A stretch of 64,000 nt of DNA, taken from NCBI GenBank assembly GCA_024867545.1, contig JANFNE010000005.1, positions 1,054,001 through 1,118,000 of the forward strand, given 5' to 3'. This document shows, in pieces, positions 21,849 through 33,270 of this stretch; the first letter of the stretch is position 1; each line of letters starts with the position of its first letter. A program made the translations under genes and the position numbers. The notes beneath the pieces are model-generated. The model was not told the DNA's origin, searched no databases, and saw nothing but the letters and a program-made list of their open reading frames with translations. This stretch comes from Phytopythium helicoides. Lineage: Eukaryota; Oomycota; Peronosporomycetes; Pythiales; Pythiaceae.

Positions 21849-22797
21849 CTTGGCGTTGCTTGGCTTAGCTTGGACTGGCGAATTGCAAAGTGACAAAAAG
21901 CTGTCGCGGGTCAAAGCGATCGAGAAGGAGCTGGCCGAGACTTGAGCCTTCAGGTCCCATGCATATTGGCTGCTCTGTCGCGATTTGCGTCTGGCAAAGT
22001 TCACGCGGTGGCCATACTCCTCCCCCCTCAATTGAGTGTGAGGTCTGCGCGCAATCTGTCGGATATGGAGCATCGCCTGATGTTGGACCAGCTGCACGTG
22101 CTGTCTTGGACCGACCTCGACGAGTTGCTGAAGCAGCTCTACTCGTTGTGGATCTGCATAGCCCTGCGGCAGCTTGTCTGATCTTGGACCTGCCTCGCCG
22201 GGGACCTGGATCGCCCTCCTTGCCCAATCGAGCGCGCTTGTTTGTCATGGTGGCAAATTACACTGTGAGTAGGGAGATCAGGGTCAGCAGCCGCTTTCGT
22301 TCGTTGCCGTTCGAGAGCGAGTGGGCGCTTGCCAATTCAAAACATGCTATCGTCTTATCATGCCCCTTTACGTGTATGCAGGCAGAGCTGCAAAGGCCGC
22401 TTTACTAGCTTGCCGTGGCTCATGATGGAGCTCTGAAGATCCTTCCTATGGCATCTCCAACAAGCAATACGAAGTGTCAATGCAGTGCTGTTGTCATCGG
22501 CATCGTGCAACCCGCTTGAAGCTGATGAACTGCGCTGCCAGCTTGTCAATTGAGCAATATCGTAACGCCAGGTTTATTTAGTTTCACGTCTCCTTTTCCA
22601 CGTTTTCCGGTTGAGTGAGAGTTTACGTCGATTATTGGGATGAGAAGGGTGAATGCAGAAATGGAGGGTTTTGTGGCCATCTACCACAGCGCCAATGCCG
22701 GGTACCCCGGCCATTCTCTGGTAACGCGACGGCGCAAGCCTACAGCACCTGCGATGCATTGCCTAGCCTAGACGACTGCGGCCAGAGCCGGCTCAAC
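21849..22797. other. Spacer between the two decarboxylase genes
   Basis: No gene supported on either strand. It holds the promoter of copy 1 and the 3' flank of copy 2. Several short open frames are present but show no recognisable protein pattern. Confidence 0.45.
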
Positions 22798-23334
22798 CTA
22801 CAGGGTCTCGGCGTCGGGGGCAATCGGCACGAGGTCGCCCGGGCCCTTGAAGATCGTGTGCACGTCGGCTTGCTCGCACAGCATGAGGCGGTCGCGCTGG
22901 TTGCCGATCTCGGCGAGCTTGCGCCAGCGGTCGAAGTCAACCTGGTTGCGCTTGTCGCCGTGGGCCTCCTCAGGGTGCTCCCAGTGGCCCTTGGAGAACG
23001 CGCACATGGTCGTGATCTTCTTGTTCTGGATGTCGTAGATCTGGCTGACGATGGTGCCGGTCTCCTCGAGCCAGTTGCACTGCCAGAGCTCACCGGGGCG
23101 GATGCACTGGAAGTTGCACGTCTGGTAGTTGAGGCGGCCAGCCATGGGGCCGCCCTGGACCGAGTACACGATGCGCGTGGGCGAGAAGTACCACATCTCG
23201 TAGCGCCACTTCTTGACCTGGCCGTCCTCACCCTTGACCTCGTAGTCGTAGATCAGGTGCAGGTCGCGGATGTCCTCGTCGAACGACGGGTGCACGTCGG
23301 CGTACGTGAGGTATCCCGGGATGGTCGGCGCCAT
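22798..23334 (-). CDS. Phenolic acid decarboxylase, copy 2
   Basis: Same length (178 aa), orientation and fold as copy 1. Shared blocks include HPSFDEDIRDLHL, WRYEMW, GGPMAGRLNYQT, FQCIRPGELWQCNWLEETGT and the identical C-terminus LVPIAPDAETL. Catalytic Tyr-x-Tyr (IYDYE), Arg (MAGR) and Glu (NWLEETG) are all present. Differences cluster in the N-terminal eight residues, the loop after the second Tyr (EVKGEDGQVKK against DAEGPDGKPEK) and at YSVQGG against YSIHGG. This His-to-Gln change next to the active-site strand might alter substrate choice. It clearly arose by tandem duplication. Upstream sequence is not obviously shared with copy 1, so regulation may differ. Confidence 0.88.
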   Translation of the reverse strand: MAPTIPGYLTYADVHPSFDEDIRDLHLIYDYEVKGEDGQVKKWRYEMWYFSPTRIVYSVQGGPMAGRLNYQTCNFQCIRPGELWQCNWLEETGTIVSQIYDIQNKKITTMCAFSKGHWEHPEEAHGDKRNQVDFDRWRKLAEIGNQRDRLMLCEQADVHTIFKGPGDLVPIAPDAETL

Positions 23335-24254
23335 GGTGGAGGGAGAGCTTGGCTTGGTAGAGTCGGCTTGCGCGGGGCTTGGAAGATTCGGAAATGACAA
23401 CCAATGCGGCGGCCTCGCTCGCCAGCTATCTCGCAGGTGGGAGTGGTCCACGGGGGAGCCCTCCAGAACTTCGTGGCGAGGGGGAACGCTACTGACGGTG
23501 CATCGACGATGTGCACGCGCTTACATCCATGGCACGGACCATGCAGAGGATAGACAGGCATCGCGGATTGCTGGACCGCGGTCATGGTCAACACGCAGCC
23601 ATATGCCGCACCTTGGGCCGTGATTGCGTCTGACAAGTTGAAGCGGATTGTGGTACAGTGTACCTCCAAGGGTTGACAATGGACTCGACATTGCGATGCC
23701 TTGCCATTGCTGCAGTACAGTATCGCGTTGAGAGCTTTCGTTTGGGAAGCCCGTCATGGGTCGAACGCCTCGCGCATCCCACGAGCGGCAGCCATGCGTT
23801 GCGCTGTCGTGCATGATGCGTTGACACCTTTCGTGATCCGTCCGAGCCAAAAGGGACCATAACTCGTACCTAAGCGAGCATTCCCAGTACAAGTCGCACG
23901 TGGCATGCAGGAGGCGTGTGTCAATCGCTGATTGGCTGATAATAGTATACATGCCTGCCCATTGGCCAAAAAAACACAAAAAATGCCTCTGATTGGTCGA
24001 AAATGGCGCCAGCGCTCCACGCCCGCCCCCTTCGATCCCTCCCCCTCTGGATCTCTCCCGAGTCAAAAGTCAGTCATAGCCTCCGCCGCCCGCGATCTGG
24101 ACGGGGAAGCGAAGCAGCCGCGCCGCTCGAGACGCGCGCTGGTCATAGAGAAGGCCGCAGGCTCCCACACAAGCGCCAGAGCGAGTGAGCGACCGACCGC
24201 GGCGGCCACAGCAGCGCAGACAGAGCCGCCAAGCCAGCCGAGCCGAGAAAAGAC
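23335..24254. other. Divergent intergenic region, decarboxylase 2 / SEC31
   Basis: No gene supported. The distal 320 bases hold a regular inverted CCAAT array (separate entry). The last 200 bases are a GC-rich 5' leader for SEC31. Confidence 0.45.
23931..23996 (+). promoter_or_regulatory. Three evenly spaced inverted CCAAT boxes, SEC31 promoter
   Basis: ATTGG at 23931-23935, 23961-23965 and 23992-23996, starts 30 and 31 bases apart (three helical turns), all in one orientation, 259-324 bases before the start codon. Probable NF-Y sites. Confidence 0.6.
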
Positions 24255-25833
24255 ATGTCGCTGCTCAAGGAGATCCAGGCGAACGCGGCCGTGGCCTGGA
24301 GCCCGGTCAAGCGCCGCGCCGAGCTGCTGGCGCTCGGGTCCAAGGGGGACGGCGGCGTCGGCTTCGAGCACAGCGGCGGCGAGTTCAAGCTCGTGTCCAT
24401 GGACCTGAGCGACCCGTCGCCGGCCATGGTGCCGCTGGGAGCCGTCAAGACACCAGCGCGCTTCTCGTCGCTCGCGTGGCGCGACATCGCGCGCCACCAC
24501 GACACGTGCCCATACGGTGTCATCGCTGGTGGTATGGCGGATGGAGGCGTCACGCTGTGGAACCCCAAGGTACTGCTAGAGCGCGGCGGGGACGATGGCG
24601 CTGAGGCAGCGTGTGAGATCGGCCGCATCGCCCGCCATAAGGGAGCCGTTAACGCGCTTCAATTCAACCCGCACGAGGACAGCGCGCACCTGCTTGCCTC
24701 TGGAGGCAGCGATGGCGAAGTCTACATCATGTCGCTTGAGAAGCTGTCAAGCCCCGGTGTGTTCACTCCCGGTGGACAGGCTACTCCGCAGCAGCAGATC
24801 AACGAGATCACGAGGTAGGCAGGATCTTCGTATGGGCTCGGACGGTAGTTCCGGTTCTGACAGAATGCTGTGTGTCCATGACAGCGTTGCGTGGAACACG
24901 CAGGTCAACTACATTCTCGCGACGGGCTCGCAGAACGGCTCGGTTGTGATCTGGGACCTAAAGCAGAAGAAGCCTTGGTGCGAGCTGCGCGACCCTCAGC
25001 GGGGCTCCATCTCAGCGATCGCTTGGAACCCGAACGAGGGTCTCCAGATTGCGACCGCCTCGGGCGATGATCAGCGACCAGTCGTGAAGCTCTGGGATCT
25101 GCGTAACTCGACGTCGACTCCTCTCGCTGAGTTCCACGACCACACTGCTGGTGTGCTTTCGCTCTCGTGGTGCCCCAATGACCCTGGACTCCTTCTGTCG
25201 TGTGCGAAGGACAACAAGACGCTCATGTGGGATCTGTTTTCGCGCAAGACCGTGTACGAATTCCCTGCCGACGTTGGCATTGGCTCAGGTGGTGCAGCTC
25301 CCATGGGCTCGGACCAATTTTTCGGCGGTGGTGCCGGTCAGCGCCGTTGGAACGTACAGTGGTCCCCTAAGCTCCCTGCGGTTGCCTCGACGTGCACGCT
25401 TGATGGCAAGGTGCAGGTGTGGGGTCTGTCTGGAGGTGGCAACCCAGAATTGCGGGCGCCGAAGTGGACCCGTCGCCCAGCTGGAGCCTCATTCGGGTTT
25501 GGTGGGAAGCTCGTGACAATTGGAAACCCAGTGAACCCGAATGTGGACCGCCGCCGCCTGATCCATGTGCACCGCGTTATTAGCGAGACATCACTCGTCG
25601 CTCAGGCTGAGGCTCTGGATCAATCACTTGAGTCGAAGGATTTCAAGGGACATTGCGAACGTAAGGTTGCATCAGCAACTTCCGAGCAGGAGCAAAGCGT
25701 GTGGAGCTTTATGAAGATCCTTTTTGAGAAGGACGCTCGTCAGCACCTGCTTCTTCACCTTGGACTTGACGCTGAAAAGATCAATGAACTCAACAAGAAG
25801 TACAATCCGGCCGCTGCAGCAGCACAGGACGCT

Positions 25834-25865
<32 letters not shown>

Positions 25866-28259
25866 ATATGCCCAGCACCAGATTGACCCCGTAACTGGAG
25901 CGCTGCTGAGCGACCGCATTGATGTACGTAATGGGTTTGCTGATGCAATTTGTGCAGCAACAACTTACATAATTGTCTCTGATTCGGAATGTCCAACAGA
26001 GCGGCGTTGGTGCCGAGGATGTGTTTGCTTCTGGCTTCCAGGCGAACGGTGCAAACACTGATCTTGGCGCCTCGGGTGTGAGCGAATCTTCGGGGGCTAA
26101 TCCTTTGTCGGACATGTCAGCGATTGGAGCTGCACTTGATGAAGACTCGACCCCGCGTCTGGATGCCGTACCAACTCCTGTGTACACGCAACAGTCGGAG
26201 GCGACCCTGATGCAAGCCTTACTTGTGGGGAACTTTGAAGTGGCCGTCAACTGCTGCCTCGCGTACAACCAACTTGCCGATGCGCTACTTCTTGCGTCGT
26301 GTGGTGGCCCGGATCTCTGGGAGAAGACCCAGCGCGCTTTTTTCGCCCACCAGAACCGCCCAGTGATGCGTGTTGTGGCTGCTATTATCAAGAACGAGCT
26401 TTCTAGCCTTGTGGAGCAGGCGGAACTGAGCGACTGGCGTGAAACGCTCGCCATTCTGAGCACTTATGCCAAGAGCGAGGAGTTCCCTTCTCTGTGCGAC
26501 AAGCTTGCTAGTCGTCTTGAAGCTGCTGGCGACCGCCACTCGGCAACGCTCTGTTACATGTGCGCCGTCAATGTTGACAAGACCGTTGCAGCTTGGGTGG
26601 CTGAAAGCCTGGCCGAGACGCCAGTGTATGGACGCGCTGCTGCTCTTCACCGTCTTGTCGAGAAGGTGTCAGTCTTCTCGATGGCTGTTGAGCAACCTGA
26701 CCAGTCCATGGGCGAGGATGTTGCCGCTTGCTTTGCCGAATACTCGTCGCTGGTGTGTGCATTTGTACTTTATGGCTTCTGGGGGTGCTGAAGTACTGAT
26801 TATCTTTTCGTGATGTTTTGTCTAGATGGCTGCCGAGGGACGTTTGGACATCGCTGGAAAGTATGCTCGCTTCCCTGATGTGAGCTGTGCGATTCTTCGC
26901 GATCGCATCTTCAACGCCGCCCCGATTCCAGGCTACCAGCCCCCGCCATTCCCGTTCGATGTTGTCCAGGTGCAAACTCAGCAGCAAATTCAGCAATACC
27001 AGGCCCAGTTGCAACAGCAGCAGCAGCAACAACAACAGCAACAACAGCAACAACAGCAGTCTAGGCCGCAAGGCTACGGTGCCAAACAGACCGGCTATGG
27101 CCGTTCGCAGTACGGTGTCCAGGCGCCAACGCCAACGCCGACCCCTGCCGCCCCCGCCATTGGTGGCTACCAGCCCCGAGCCCCGTCGCCGGCGTATCCT
27201 GGAGCTCGCCAGCCGGCTCAACCGACTCAGCAGCCATCCGCATATCCTTCACCGGCTCAAACACCCGGGGGCTACGGCCAGCAACCGGGATACCCTGGGC
27301 AGCCCTTGCCCACTCCTGCAGGCGTGGCACATCCTCCTGCGCCTCAGTATCCAGGACAGGGAGGAGCGACTCCATTCCCGGGTCAAACCCCTCAGCCGTA
27401 TGGTGGTGCCCATGCGACGCCGTACCCTGGAGCATCACCTCAGCCATCGTACCCAAGCCAGCAGCAGCCTGGTGGTTACGGACATATGGCGCCTCCACCA
27501 GGTGCCGGTCCATCATATCCTGGTCAGCCGGCACCAGGATTCTCGGGTCCTCCATCAACTAGTGGGCGACCGATGGGGTTTTCTGGGCCCCCGTCGACGG
27601 GAGGCGGTATGCAAGCCCCTGGGTACGGCATGGGTCCTCCGCAACAACCAGGTGTGGGCTTCGGCGCTCCCAACATGCAGTCGCCTGCAATCCCGCAGGG
27701 CACGGGAGTGAACCCGCTTTCTGCGGCAACGTCGTTGAACTCGTCACGCATCTCAAAGCCATCGGTTGACATTGCGTCGCAGAAGAAGGATGGGTTTGTG
27801 AGCAGCGTCGGCAACAAGGAACTGACGCAAAAGTACGGAAATCATTCGACTGCAGTGCTGTCCCCTACGGGTGGAGCTGCTGCGACCAAGCCGTCTTTCA
27901 ACCATGAAGCCGCCACCGGAAGCACGGAGAACGTCGGGCCACAGGACATGCCGATCGTGAACGCATTCAACGATCTAATCTCTCAGCTGCAGGCATTGCC
28001 GCTGACCATGATGGAGCAGAAGCAGCTCACGGAGATCCAGCGTGGACGCGATATTATGTTCTCGAAGCTGAACGTTGGTGACCTGTCCCCCGCGGTTGTT
28101 GGCCGACTGCACGAGATGGTTGCATGTTTTGCGCAGCGCGACTTTGCCTCGGCTCAGGGCATTTACGTGGCTCTAACGGCCTCGGACTGGGCGCAGCACA
28201 AGGACTGGCTGCGTGGTCTCAAGTCTCTGATCCACATCTCTATGAAGCGGTTTAGATAA
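24255..28259 (+). CDS. SEC31: COPII coat outer subunit SEC31
   Basis: Outer cage of COPII vesicles at ER exit sites; pairs with SEC13. Four exons: 24255-24814, 24885-25923, 26000-26752 and 26826-28259, all in phase, about 1261 aa. Residues 1-345 form the WD40 propeller: FSSLAWRD, GVIAGGMADGGVTLWNP, HKGAVNALQFNP, GSQNGSVVIWDLKQKKPW, CAKDNKTLMWDL and WNVQWSPKLP. Next come the SEC13-binding blade region and the ACE1 helical solenoid (LMQALLVGNFEVAVNCCLAYNQLADALLLA; SLCDKLASRLEAAGD). A long Pro/Gly/Gln-rich segment follows, and a C-terminal helical SRA1-like domain (LPLTMMEQKQLTEIQRGRDIMF...LMASDWAQHKDWLRGLK type). Two poly-Gln runs of 10 and about 16 residues are present. No frame break was found. 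Confidence 0.95.
25834..25863 (+). repeat. CAG repeat in SEC31 (Gln run)
   Basis: Ten consecutive pure CAG codons after the propeller. Confidence 0.95.
27012..27059 (+). repeat. CAG/CAA repeat in SEC31 (Gln run)
   Basis: About sixteen Gln codons with CAA and CAG mixed; the mixture suggests selection for the Gln run or an old expansion. Confidence 0.9.
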
Positions 28260-28490
28260 ACAGGCGTTATGGCGATTGCGTCGAGCTTCCTCCAGGTTCC
28301 ATTATGCCGCGAAGAGCTAGCGGCAGTCGAGCGAGCGGTGACAAGTAGGAGTCGCCGACCTGGGGGTGTTTCGTACCTGTCCTTCCCCATGATACAGAAA
28401 CAAAGTGATCGAGTCGGCCGTTGACTTGTGCTGTTCGTTTGAACCAATACGTTGTTCCGTGTTTCGAGCATATTTGTCCGGTACTAGCCG

Positions 28491-30835
28491 CTACTGATGT
28501 TCCTCTTTCCCAGTCTTGACAATGTAGAAGAGCGCGTGAATGTTGTTGTTCTTGATCGCCTTCCGGCACGCTGCGATGACAGTCGACTTGGCGTTGCCGA
28601 AGCGTAAACGCGCAGCAAGCTGGATCATGTTATTGACCTCCTTCAGCGCATCCAACAATGCTTGGTGGTTGGTGCTGCGCTTGGTATATTCGCCTAGCAG
28701 CTGGTTGTTGAGAGTAAAGAGCTCCGAGTAGTAGCGGCGCATGCGTGACCTGTATCGTAACGGGCGCTTTGGTCAGCATTGACACCAGCATGACAATAAC
28801 TCCACGCTTGGTTGACGTACATGTCGTTGAGAATGCGGGCATCTTCGACACGGATTACAAGGTTCTTGACCTGGTTAGAGTCGTCAGCCATTTCGCCGGT
28901 GAGCTTGAGCCGAATGGCGTTACACTCATCCACGCGCACGAGCAAAGCGCGGAAGTCATCCATTTGTCGCGGAAAATCAGCGATTGACTCTAGCTCGCGC
29001 CACTCGAGGAACCCGCACATGTGCTGCACAAGCTCGGCTGCGAGCTCCATGTCGTCGGTGCGGAATTCGGTTTCGTTGGCATTGACACTCAATACCAACG
29101 CGCTGCCATCGCGCGCATTACGGAAAATGAGAGAGACGTGGGTACTCTCTGGGATCGATTGAGTCAGCGTGAACGCCTGGTCCACCCAACTGATCATTTG
29201 ATGTATCTTAAGAGGCGTACGAAACTTCACACTGCCCTTGGGTGTTTCCAAGCCTTCGAGTCCCGGGAGGTGAACAAAGACGGCAAATTTGGGGAGCTTG
29301 AAGCCTGATTCAAACACGTGGAACGACAAGTTGTTGCCCCGCGACCCCACTAGCACCTTGATATCCAGCTTGGCTGCTGTGTGTTTTGTCAGTGGGAGCG
29401 GAATAGTCAACGTTGAAGCCATCGTTGTTGGCCGAATAACAAGTGATTCGCCCTCGAAGATACCAGCGTCATATTCGTACAGGACAACCATTTTGATCAC
29501 GTGCTCGTTTTCGGTAGAGATCTCCAGCTCGAAGCCGGTTGATGACTTGGTCGTCGCGTTTTTGACTTTGATTTTCGTGTCTGCGCGGATACGCAGTCCC
29601 CCAGGCTTCCCGCTCTTGCCGGCACCAGAAGATCCACTTGTGCTACCAATCACAGAGGAGCCACTGAGACTCGCCACACTGATCCCGCTGCTTGATTTAG
29701 ACGAAGAGTTTGCCTCCAGTGTCTTGAGCTCTAACTGCAGGTCTGCCTTGTGTTTGGAAAGCTTGGCAACTTCCTTCTCTTCCTTTGACGCTTTTTCTGC
29801 GGCGGCGGTGCTCATTCCACCGGCAATCGGACCAGGTGAATCCCCTGACGGCGTCAAGTAGCCACGAATCTCACCATCCGCCGAGCAGCAGATGAGCTGA
29901 TCACTCCCGTCCATGCGATAATCTCCAGAGACCAGTGCTGCCACAGGCGAGGAGAAGACTTCTCTGTGTGCGACCTCTCCATTGGCGACCTTTCTTGCTT
30001 CAAATTTGCCATTATTCCACCCGATCACGATTTCCCGATCGCCGTCGCCGTTGACATCAAAACTGTGGATTGCCACGGGAATGTTTTTTGATTTGACGCG
30101 CCACGCTCGGCTCTTGCCTTTGTAGACGCCGACAGTGCCGTTGTCGAGTGCGTAACCAAACAGATTGGCGGGTTTATCTGTTGTGGTGGTAATTGGCGTA
30201 AGCGCTAATACGGCGCTCGTCTCGGTGCATTCGTACATGAGCTCTTCGTTCTGGAAAGCGCGGATCTCGTAATCATCGGAACCGACGATTAACTCGTCGC
30301 GGCCATGTCCAGTCACATCTCCTAGCGACAGCGCGCGCACGTTGTCGCCCGTGACGGTCCAAAAGAGTTCGTTACCGTCTCCCCCGAAGCCCTGGAGTGA
30401 GCAGTTTCCACCCACGACGACCATGCGGGACGGCTCGACCACCGTCGACTTCAGCGTCGGCGCTGGCGCAAAAATCATGGTGTGCACGCCATCGGGCACA
30501 TCTTTGTAGAAAATATCCGAGTTCTTGTCGACGTTGTATGCGAGCAGGCTGGCCTGCGTGCCGACAACGAGTGAATCCCCGGCGTCTGACGCCTTGAACT
30601 TGCCCGATGCCAGTGACGTGATGCGCCGGTTGACCTTGAGGAAGCGTACGCGCTGCTGGCCGTCGCCCGAATCGAGCGCCTCGTCATTGTCCGTCTGCTC
30701 GTTGGGCGAGTGCAGGAACACCTTGCCTGCCGTCGTGCCACAGGCCAGCGCTGCATGGCGTCCGTCGAACTTGCCAACCTGCGCCACCCGCTCGAGCACG
30801 GGCTGGTGCAAGTGCACCTGGAACGCCGGCTGCAT
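28491..30835 (-). CDS. BBS2: BBSome subunit BBS2
   Basis: Core BBSome component that moves membrane cargo in cilia and flagella, here probably the zoospore flagella. Exon 1 is 30835-28821 and exon 2 is 28749-28491, joined in phase; about 757 aa. N-terminal beta-propeller: FQVHLHQPVLERVAQVGKFDG, HAALACGTTAGKVFLHSP, VVGTQASLLAYNV, VGGNCSLQGF, NVRALSLGDVTGHGRDELIVGSDDYEIR and HSFDVNGDGDREIVIGWNNG. Then a coiled coil (KEEKEVAKLSKHKADLQLEL), a GAE/platform region, and a C-terminal helical part (RRYYSELFTLNNQLLGEY, IQLAARLRFGNAKSTVIAACRKAIKNNNI) that follows the human ending closely. The start at 30835 matches the usual short N-terminus. Its promoter abuts the 3' end of the tandem family array. Confidence 0.95.
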
Positions 30836-30990
30836 CCCCACGCTGGTACGTTGGCACTTGGCGGCTCTCACTGCGGTCACCACGAAGGCGACGGGTCGAT
30901 GCTGCTCGGCAGTGACCTTTGGCGTCCAGCGTTGGCATGTAGCCATCGCCGTCGGAGATGGCTACACCGCGTTGAATAATCAATTCATTT

Positions 30991-32712
30991 CTATTTCAAG
31001 TGAAAACACAACATTGCACGAGCACGAGCCTCTCGTACCGTCTTCATTGCCTTCGCTTGTGTCACCGCGCTCGTACCAAGACGTACGAGATCCACACGAG
31101 AGCCGCACTGCCGAGGAGCAACCACTGCCACGACTGCCACGACTGAACCTGCCGCCGCCACTCTACTGGATGATGGTGCTGTTTCTGTTGTACGACCTTG
31201 GCGTTCGCTAACAGTGCTGCTGCTGTCACCGCCGCCGATACTGCTGCTTCTAGTACAGCTGCTCCAGCTACCTGTGCTGGTGGAGCTGCTGATACTGTTA
31301 CTCCGACGGGCGATACGGAGCACGTCGCTCGCAGTCACGCGGCTCTTAGACTCGACCCCGGAGCTCGTGTCCGTGCCGCCTGTCTTGATCGTGCTGCCTG
31401 TCTTGATCGTGCTGCTGCTCTTGCTACTGCTCGCGCGACGTGAGAGATGGCCACGACACCCACCACCGCTCTCAGTGTTCGAGTGGCACGAGTGCCGATC
31501 CTGTTGAAGACGCCAGCACCAGCAACCGGGAGGACACGACCTTTGGGTTCTTTTCGGAGTCGATGATGTCATGGATCTTGCATTGCTAGCGGTGCCGGAA
31601 GCACCAGCTGCACCACCGCCACCACCAGCACCAGCACCACCAGCTGTTCCACCAGTACCATCAGCAGTAACAGTAGGAGTCGCAACGCGTCGCGCTGGAA
31701 TAGGACTCGTGGCACCAGACACGGTCAAGTGACCAGGATCGGGATCGGCCGGAGCGTCCACGGGGATGACGACTGGAGAGACGACAGGAGAGATCACAAC
31801 TGGAGCAGCGGCACAAGTAGCAGCCGTTGGTGCCAAGACAGAATCCCCCTTGGCAACGAACGGCTCTTCCACGAGGATCGCCGACGAGGTCTTGGTCTCA
31901 GCCTCCGCTTTACCGTCAGCTTGAACTTTAGCTTCAACATTCGCTTCAGCATTAGCTTCAACTTCAGCTTGAACATTAACTTCAGCTTCCGACACAGTCA
32001 GTGAGGTCTTCTCCTCTCGGACACAGGTCGACTGCACGGCAGCCGCACTTGCGAGAGACACCCCCACGTCCACGGGAACCTCTGGTTGTGGTGGAGGCTG
32101 CTGACTTTGAGGCTGATCTTGAGACTCCCGCTGAGACTGCTCGGCCCGGTGCAGCGGAACCTGATGAGCCTGACGTAGCTGAGGCTCATGAGACGGTGAC
32201 GACTGCGCAAACCGCAGCGGCAACCCAATCGGACCGCGGTGAACCGCCTCCACGTGGCCGCCAGACAGAAGCCGATCCTGGAACTCGACGCGCCGCACCG
32301 CCAAGTCCAGACGACGCTCCACCTCGAACAATCGCCCCAACGCGCTATTCTGCGTCGCACGGAGGCCGTGGCACTCGAGCGACAGCGCGCGGTTCTCGCC
32401 CGCCAGCCTCTCCGCGTGCTCGAACAGCGCGCTGAAGTGCCACAGGAACGCCTTCTCCAGCGCCAGCACAGGGTCGCCGCAAGCCTCGTGGCTCTCCAGC
32501 TCGGCGGCCAGTGCGATCTTCTGCGCCGCGCGTAGGCCTTCCGTCCACGCCTGCGACGCCGGTAGCGTCGGCAGCAGCGGCGTCAGCAGCCGCGCCGCGC
32601 GGAACACGGTGGCGCTCTCGGGGGCCATGCCGGCGCTCAGCTGCTTAAAGTCGGCCGCGCTCGCGTCGAAGCGCATCAAGCGGAAGTCCGAGGTCGACAG
32701 GTTGGCCTGCAT
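30991..32712 (-). CDS. Unrecognised stem-loop-family protein, copy A
   Basis: 573-aa single-exon frame from the ATG at 32712; family not recognised. Residues 1-165 are well folded in appearance: MQANLSTSDFRLMRFDA, QLSAGMAPESATVFRAARLL, AAQKIALAAELESHEA and a helical, coiled-coil-like part (ERLAGENRALSLECHGLRATQ...LFEVERRLDLAVRR). Next is a Gln/Pro-rich stretch, an Ala/Glu/Val alternating repeat (EVNVQAEVEANAEANVEAKVQ type), a Cys/Trp block (CPPGCWCWRLQQD), a Ser/Thr/Lys region with DVLRIARRSNS, and an ending with QCGSRVDLVRLGTSAV. The frame also stays open upstream through an LRSLQQ repeat, but the ATG after the repeat is preferred because copy B and the fossil agree from there. The repeat plus stem-loop leader then lies in the 5' UTR. 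Coding status is supported by two long collinear frames. Confidence 0.55.
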   Translation of the reverse strand: MQANLSTSDFRLMRFDASAADFKQLSAGMAPESATVFRAARLLTPLLPTLPASQAWTEGLRAAQKIALAAELESHEACGDPVLALEKAFLWHFSALFEHAERLAGENRALSLECHGLRATQNSALGRLFEVERRLDLAVRRVEFQDRLLSGGHVEAVHRGPIGLPLRFAQSSPSHEPQLRQAHQVPLHRAEQSQRESQDQPQSQQPPPQPEVPVDVGVSLASAAAVQSTCVREEKTSLTVSEAEVNVQAEVEANAEANVEAKVQADGKAEAETKTSSAILVEEPFVAKGDSVLAPTAATCAAAPVVISPVVSPVVIPVDAPADPDPGHLTVSGATSPIPARRVATPTVTADGTGGTAGGAGAGGGGGAAGASGTASNARSMTSSTPKRTQRSCPPGCWCWRLQQDRHSCHSNTESGGGCRGHLSRRASSSKSSSTIKTGSTIKTGGTDTSSGVESKSRVTASDVLRIARRSNSISSSTSTGSWSSCTRSSSIGGGDSSSTVSERQGRTTETAPSSSRVAAAGSVVAVVAVVAPRQCGSRVDLVRLGTSAVTQAKAMKTVREARARAMLCFHLK

Positions 32713-32739
32713 GGTGCCGCTCGCGCGCGTGGGTCCAAG

Positions 32740-32846
32740 TGATCGAAGCGGTGGAGGCGATCGAAGCTGTTGAAGCTGTTGAAGCGATCGAAGCTGTTGA
32801 AGCGATCGAAGCTGTCGAAGCTGTTGAAGCGATCGAAGCTGGCGGC
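32740..32846. repeat. GAAGCTGTT/GAAGCGATC tandem repeat, copy A leader
   Basis: About eleven imperfect 9-bp units upstream of copy A. Read on the minus strand they would encode Leu-Arg-Ser-Leu-Gln-Gln units. Copy number differs from copy B. Confidence 0.85.
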
Positions 32847-33021
32847 TCAGAACTCGCGAGGGTCGGCAGAGCGCGCGGTCACTCGCTCGGCGCTCGGTCG
32901 GAAGCCAAAGTGGCGGCGCACGCGGCCAAGATCCTCCATTCCCATTCGCGCCGCGAGCCTTTCCGCTCCATTTCCCCTGCGCTTGGCGATCGTTTGAACC
33001 GAGGTGATAACAAGAGGCGCA

Positions 33022-33040
33022 CGTACCCTTGTGGGGTACG
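33022..33040 (-). promoter_or_regulatory. Conserved leader stem-loop, copy A
   Basis: CGTACCC, loop TTGTG, GGGTACG: perfect 7-bp stem, 310 bases upstream of the copy A start codon. Confidence 0.6.
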
Positions 33041-33270
33041 GTCCGTAGCCTTTGTGAGAGGTGTGTCCCACATGACATTACCAGAAAGTGGAGCCATCCA
33101 CGGTCGGCGGTCCATCGATCAGCCCTCGAGCATCTTCGAGGCGATACGCCCCCGTCCATTCTTGGCTCGATGCGCTCTCTGGTAGTATTCAGAGCCGTCC
33201 CACAGGTCGATCGGGACATCGAGAATGCGCCTGAGCTCATCAGTCCACGTCCACGTCCACGTGACGGCAT

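Noticed and set aside
22615..23397. Plus-strand 260-codon frame over decarboxylase copy 2
   Set aside because: Antisense frame rich in Val, Ala, Leu and Arg with no family similarity; the minus strand encodes a clear decarboxylase.
30397..31211. Plus-strand open frames across the BBS2 start region and 31-35 kb array
   Set aside because: They are antisense shadows of BBS2 and of the family copies; composition mirrors the reverse strand and no family motif appears.
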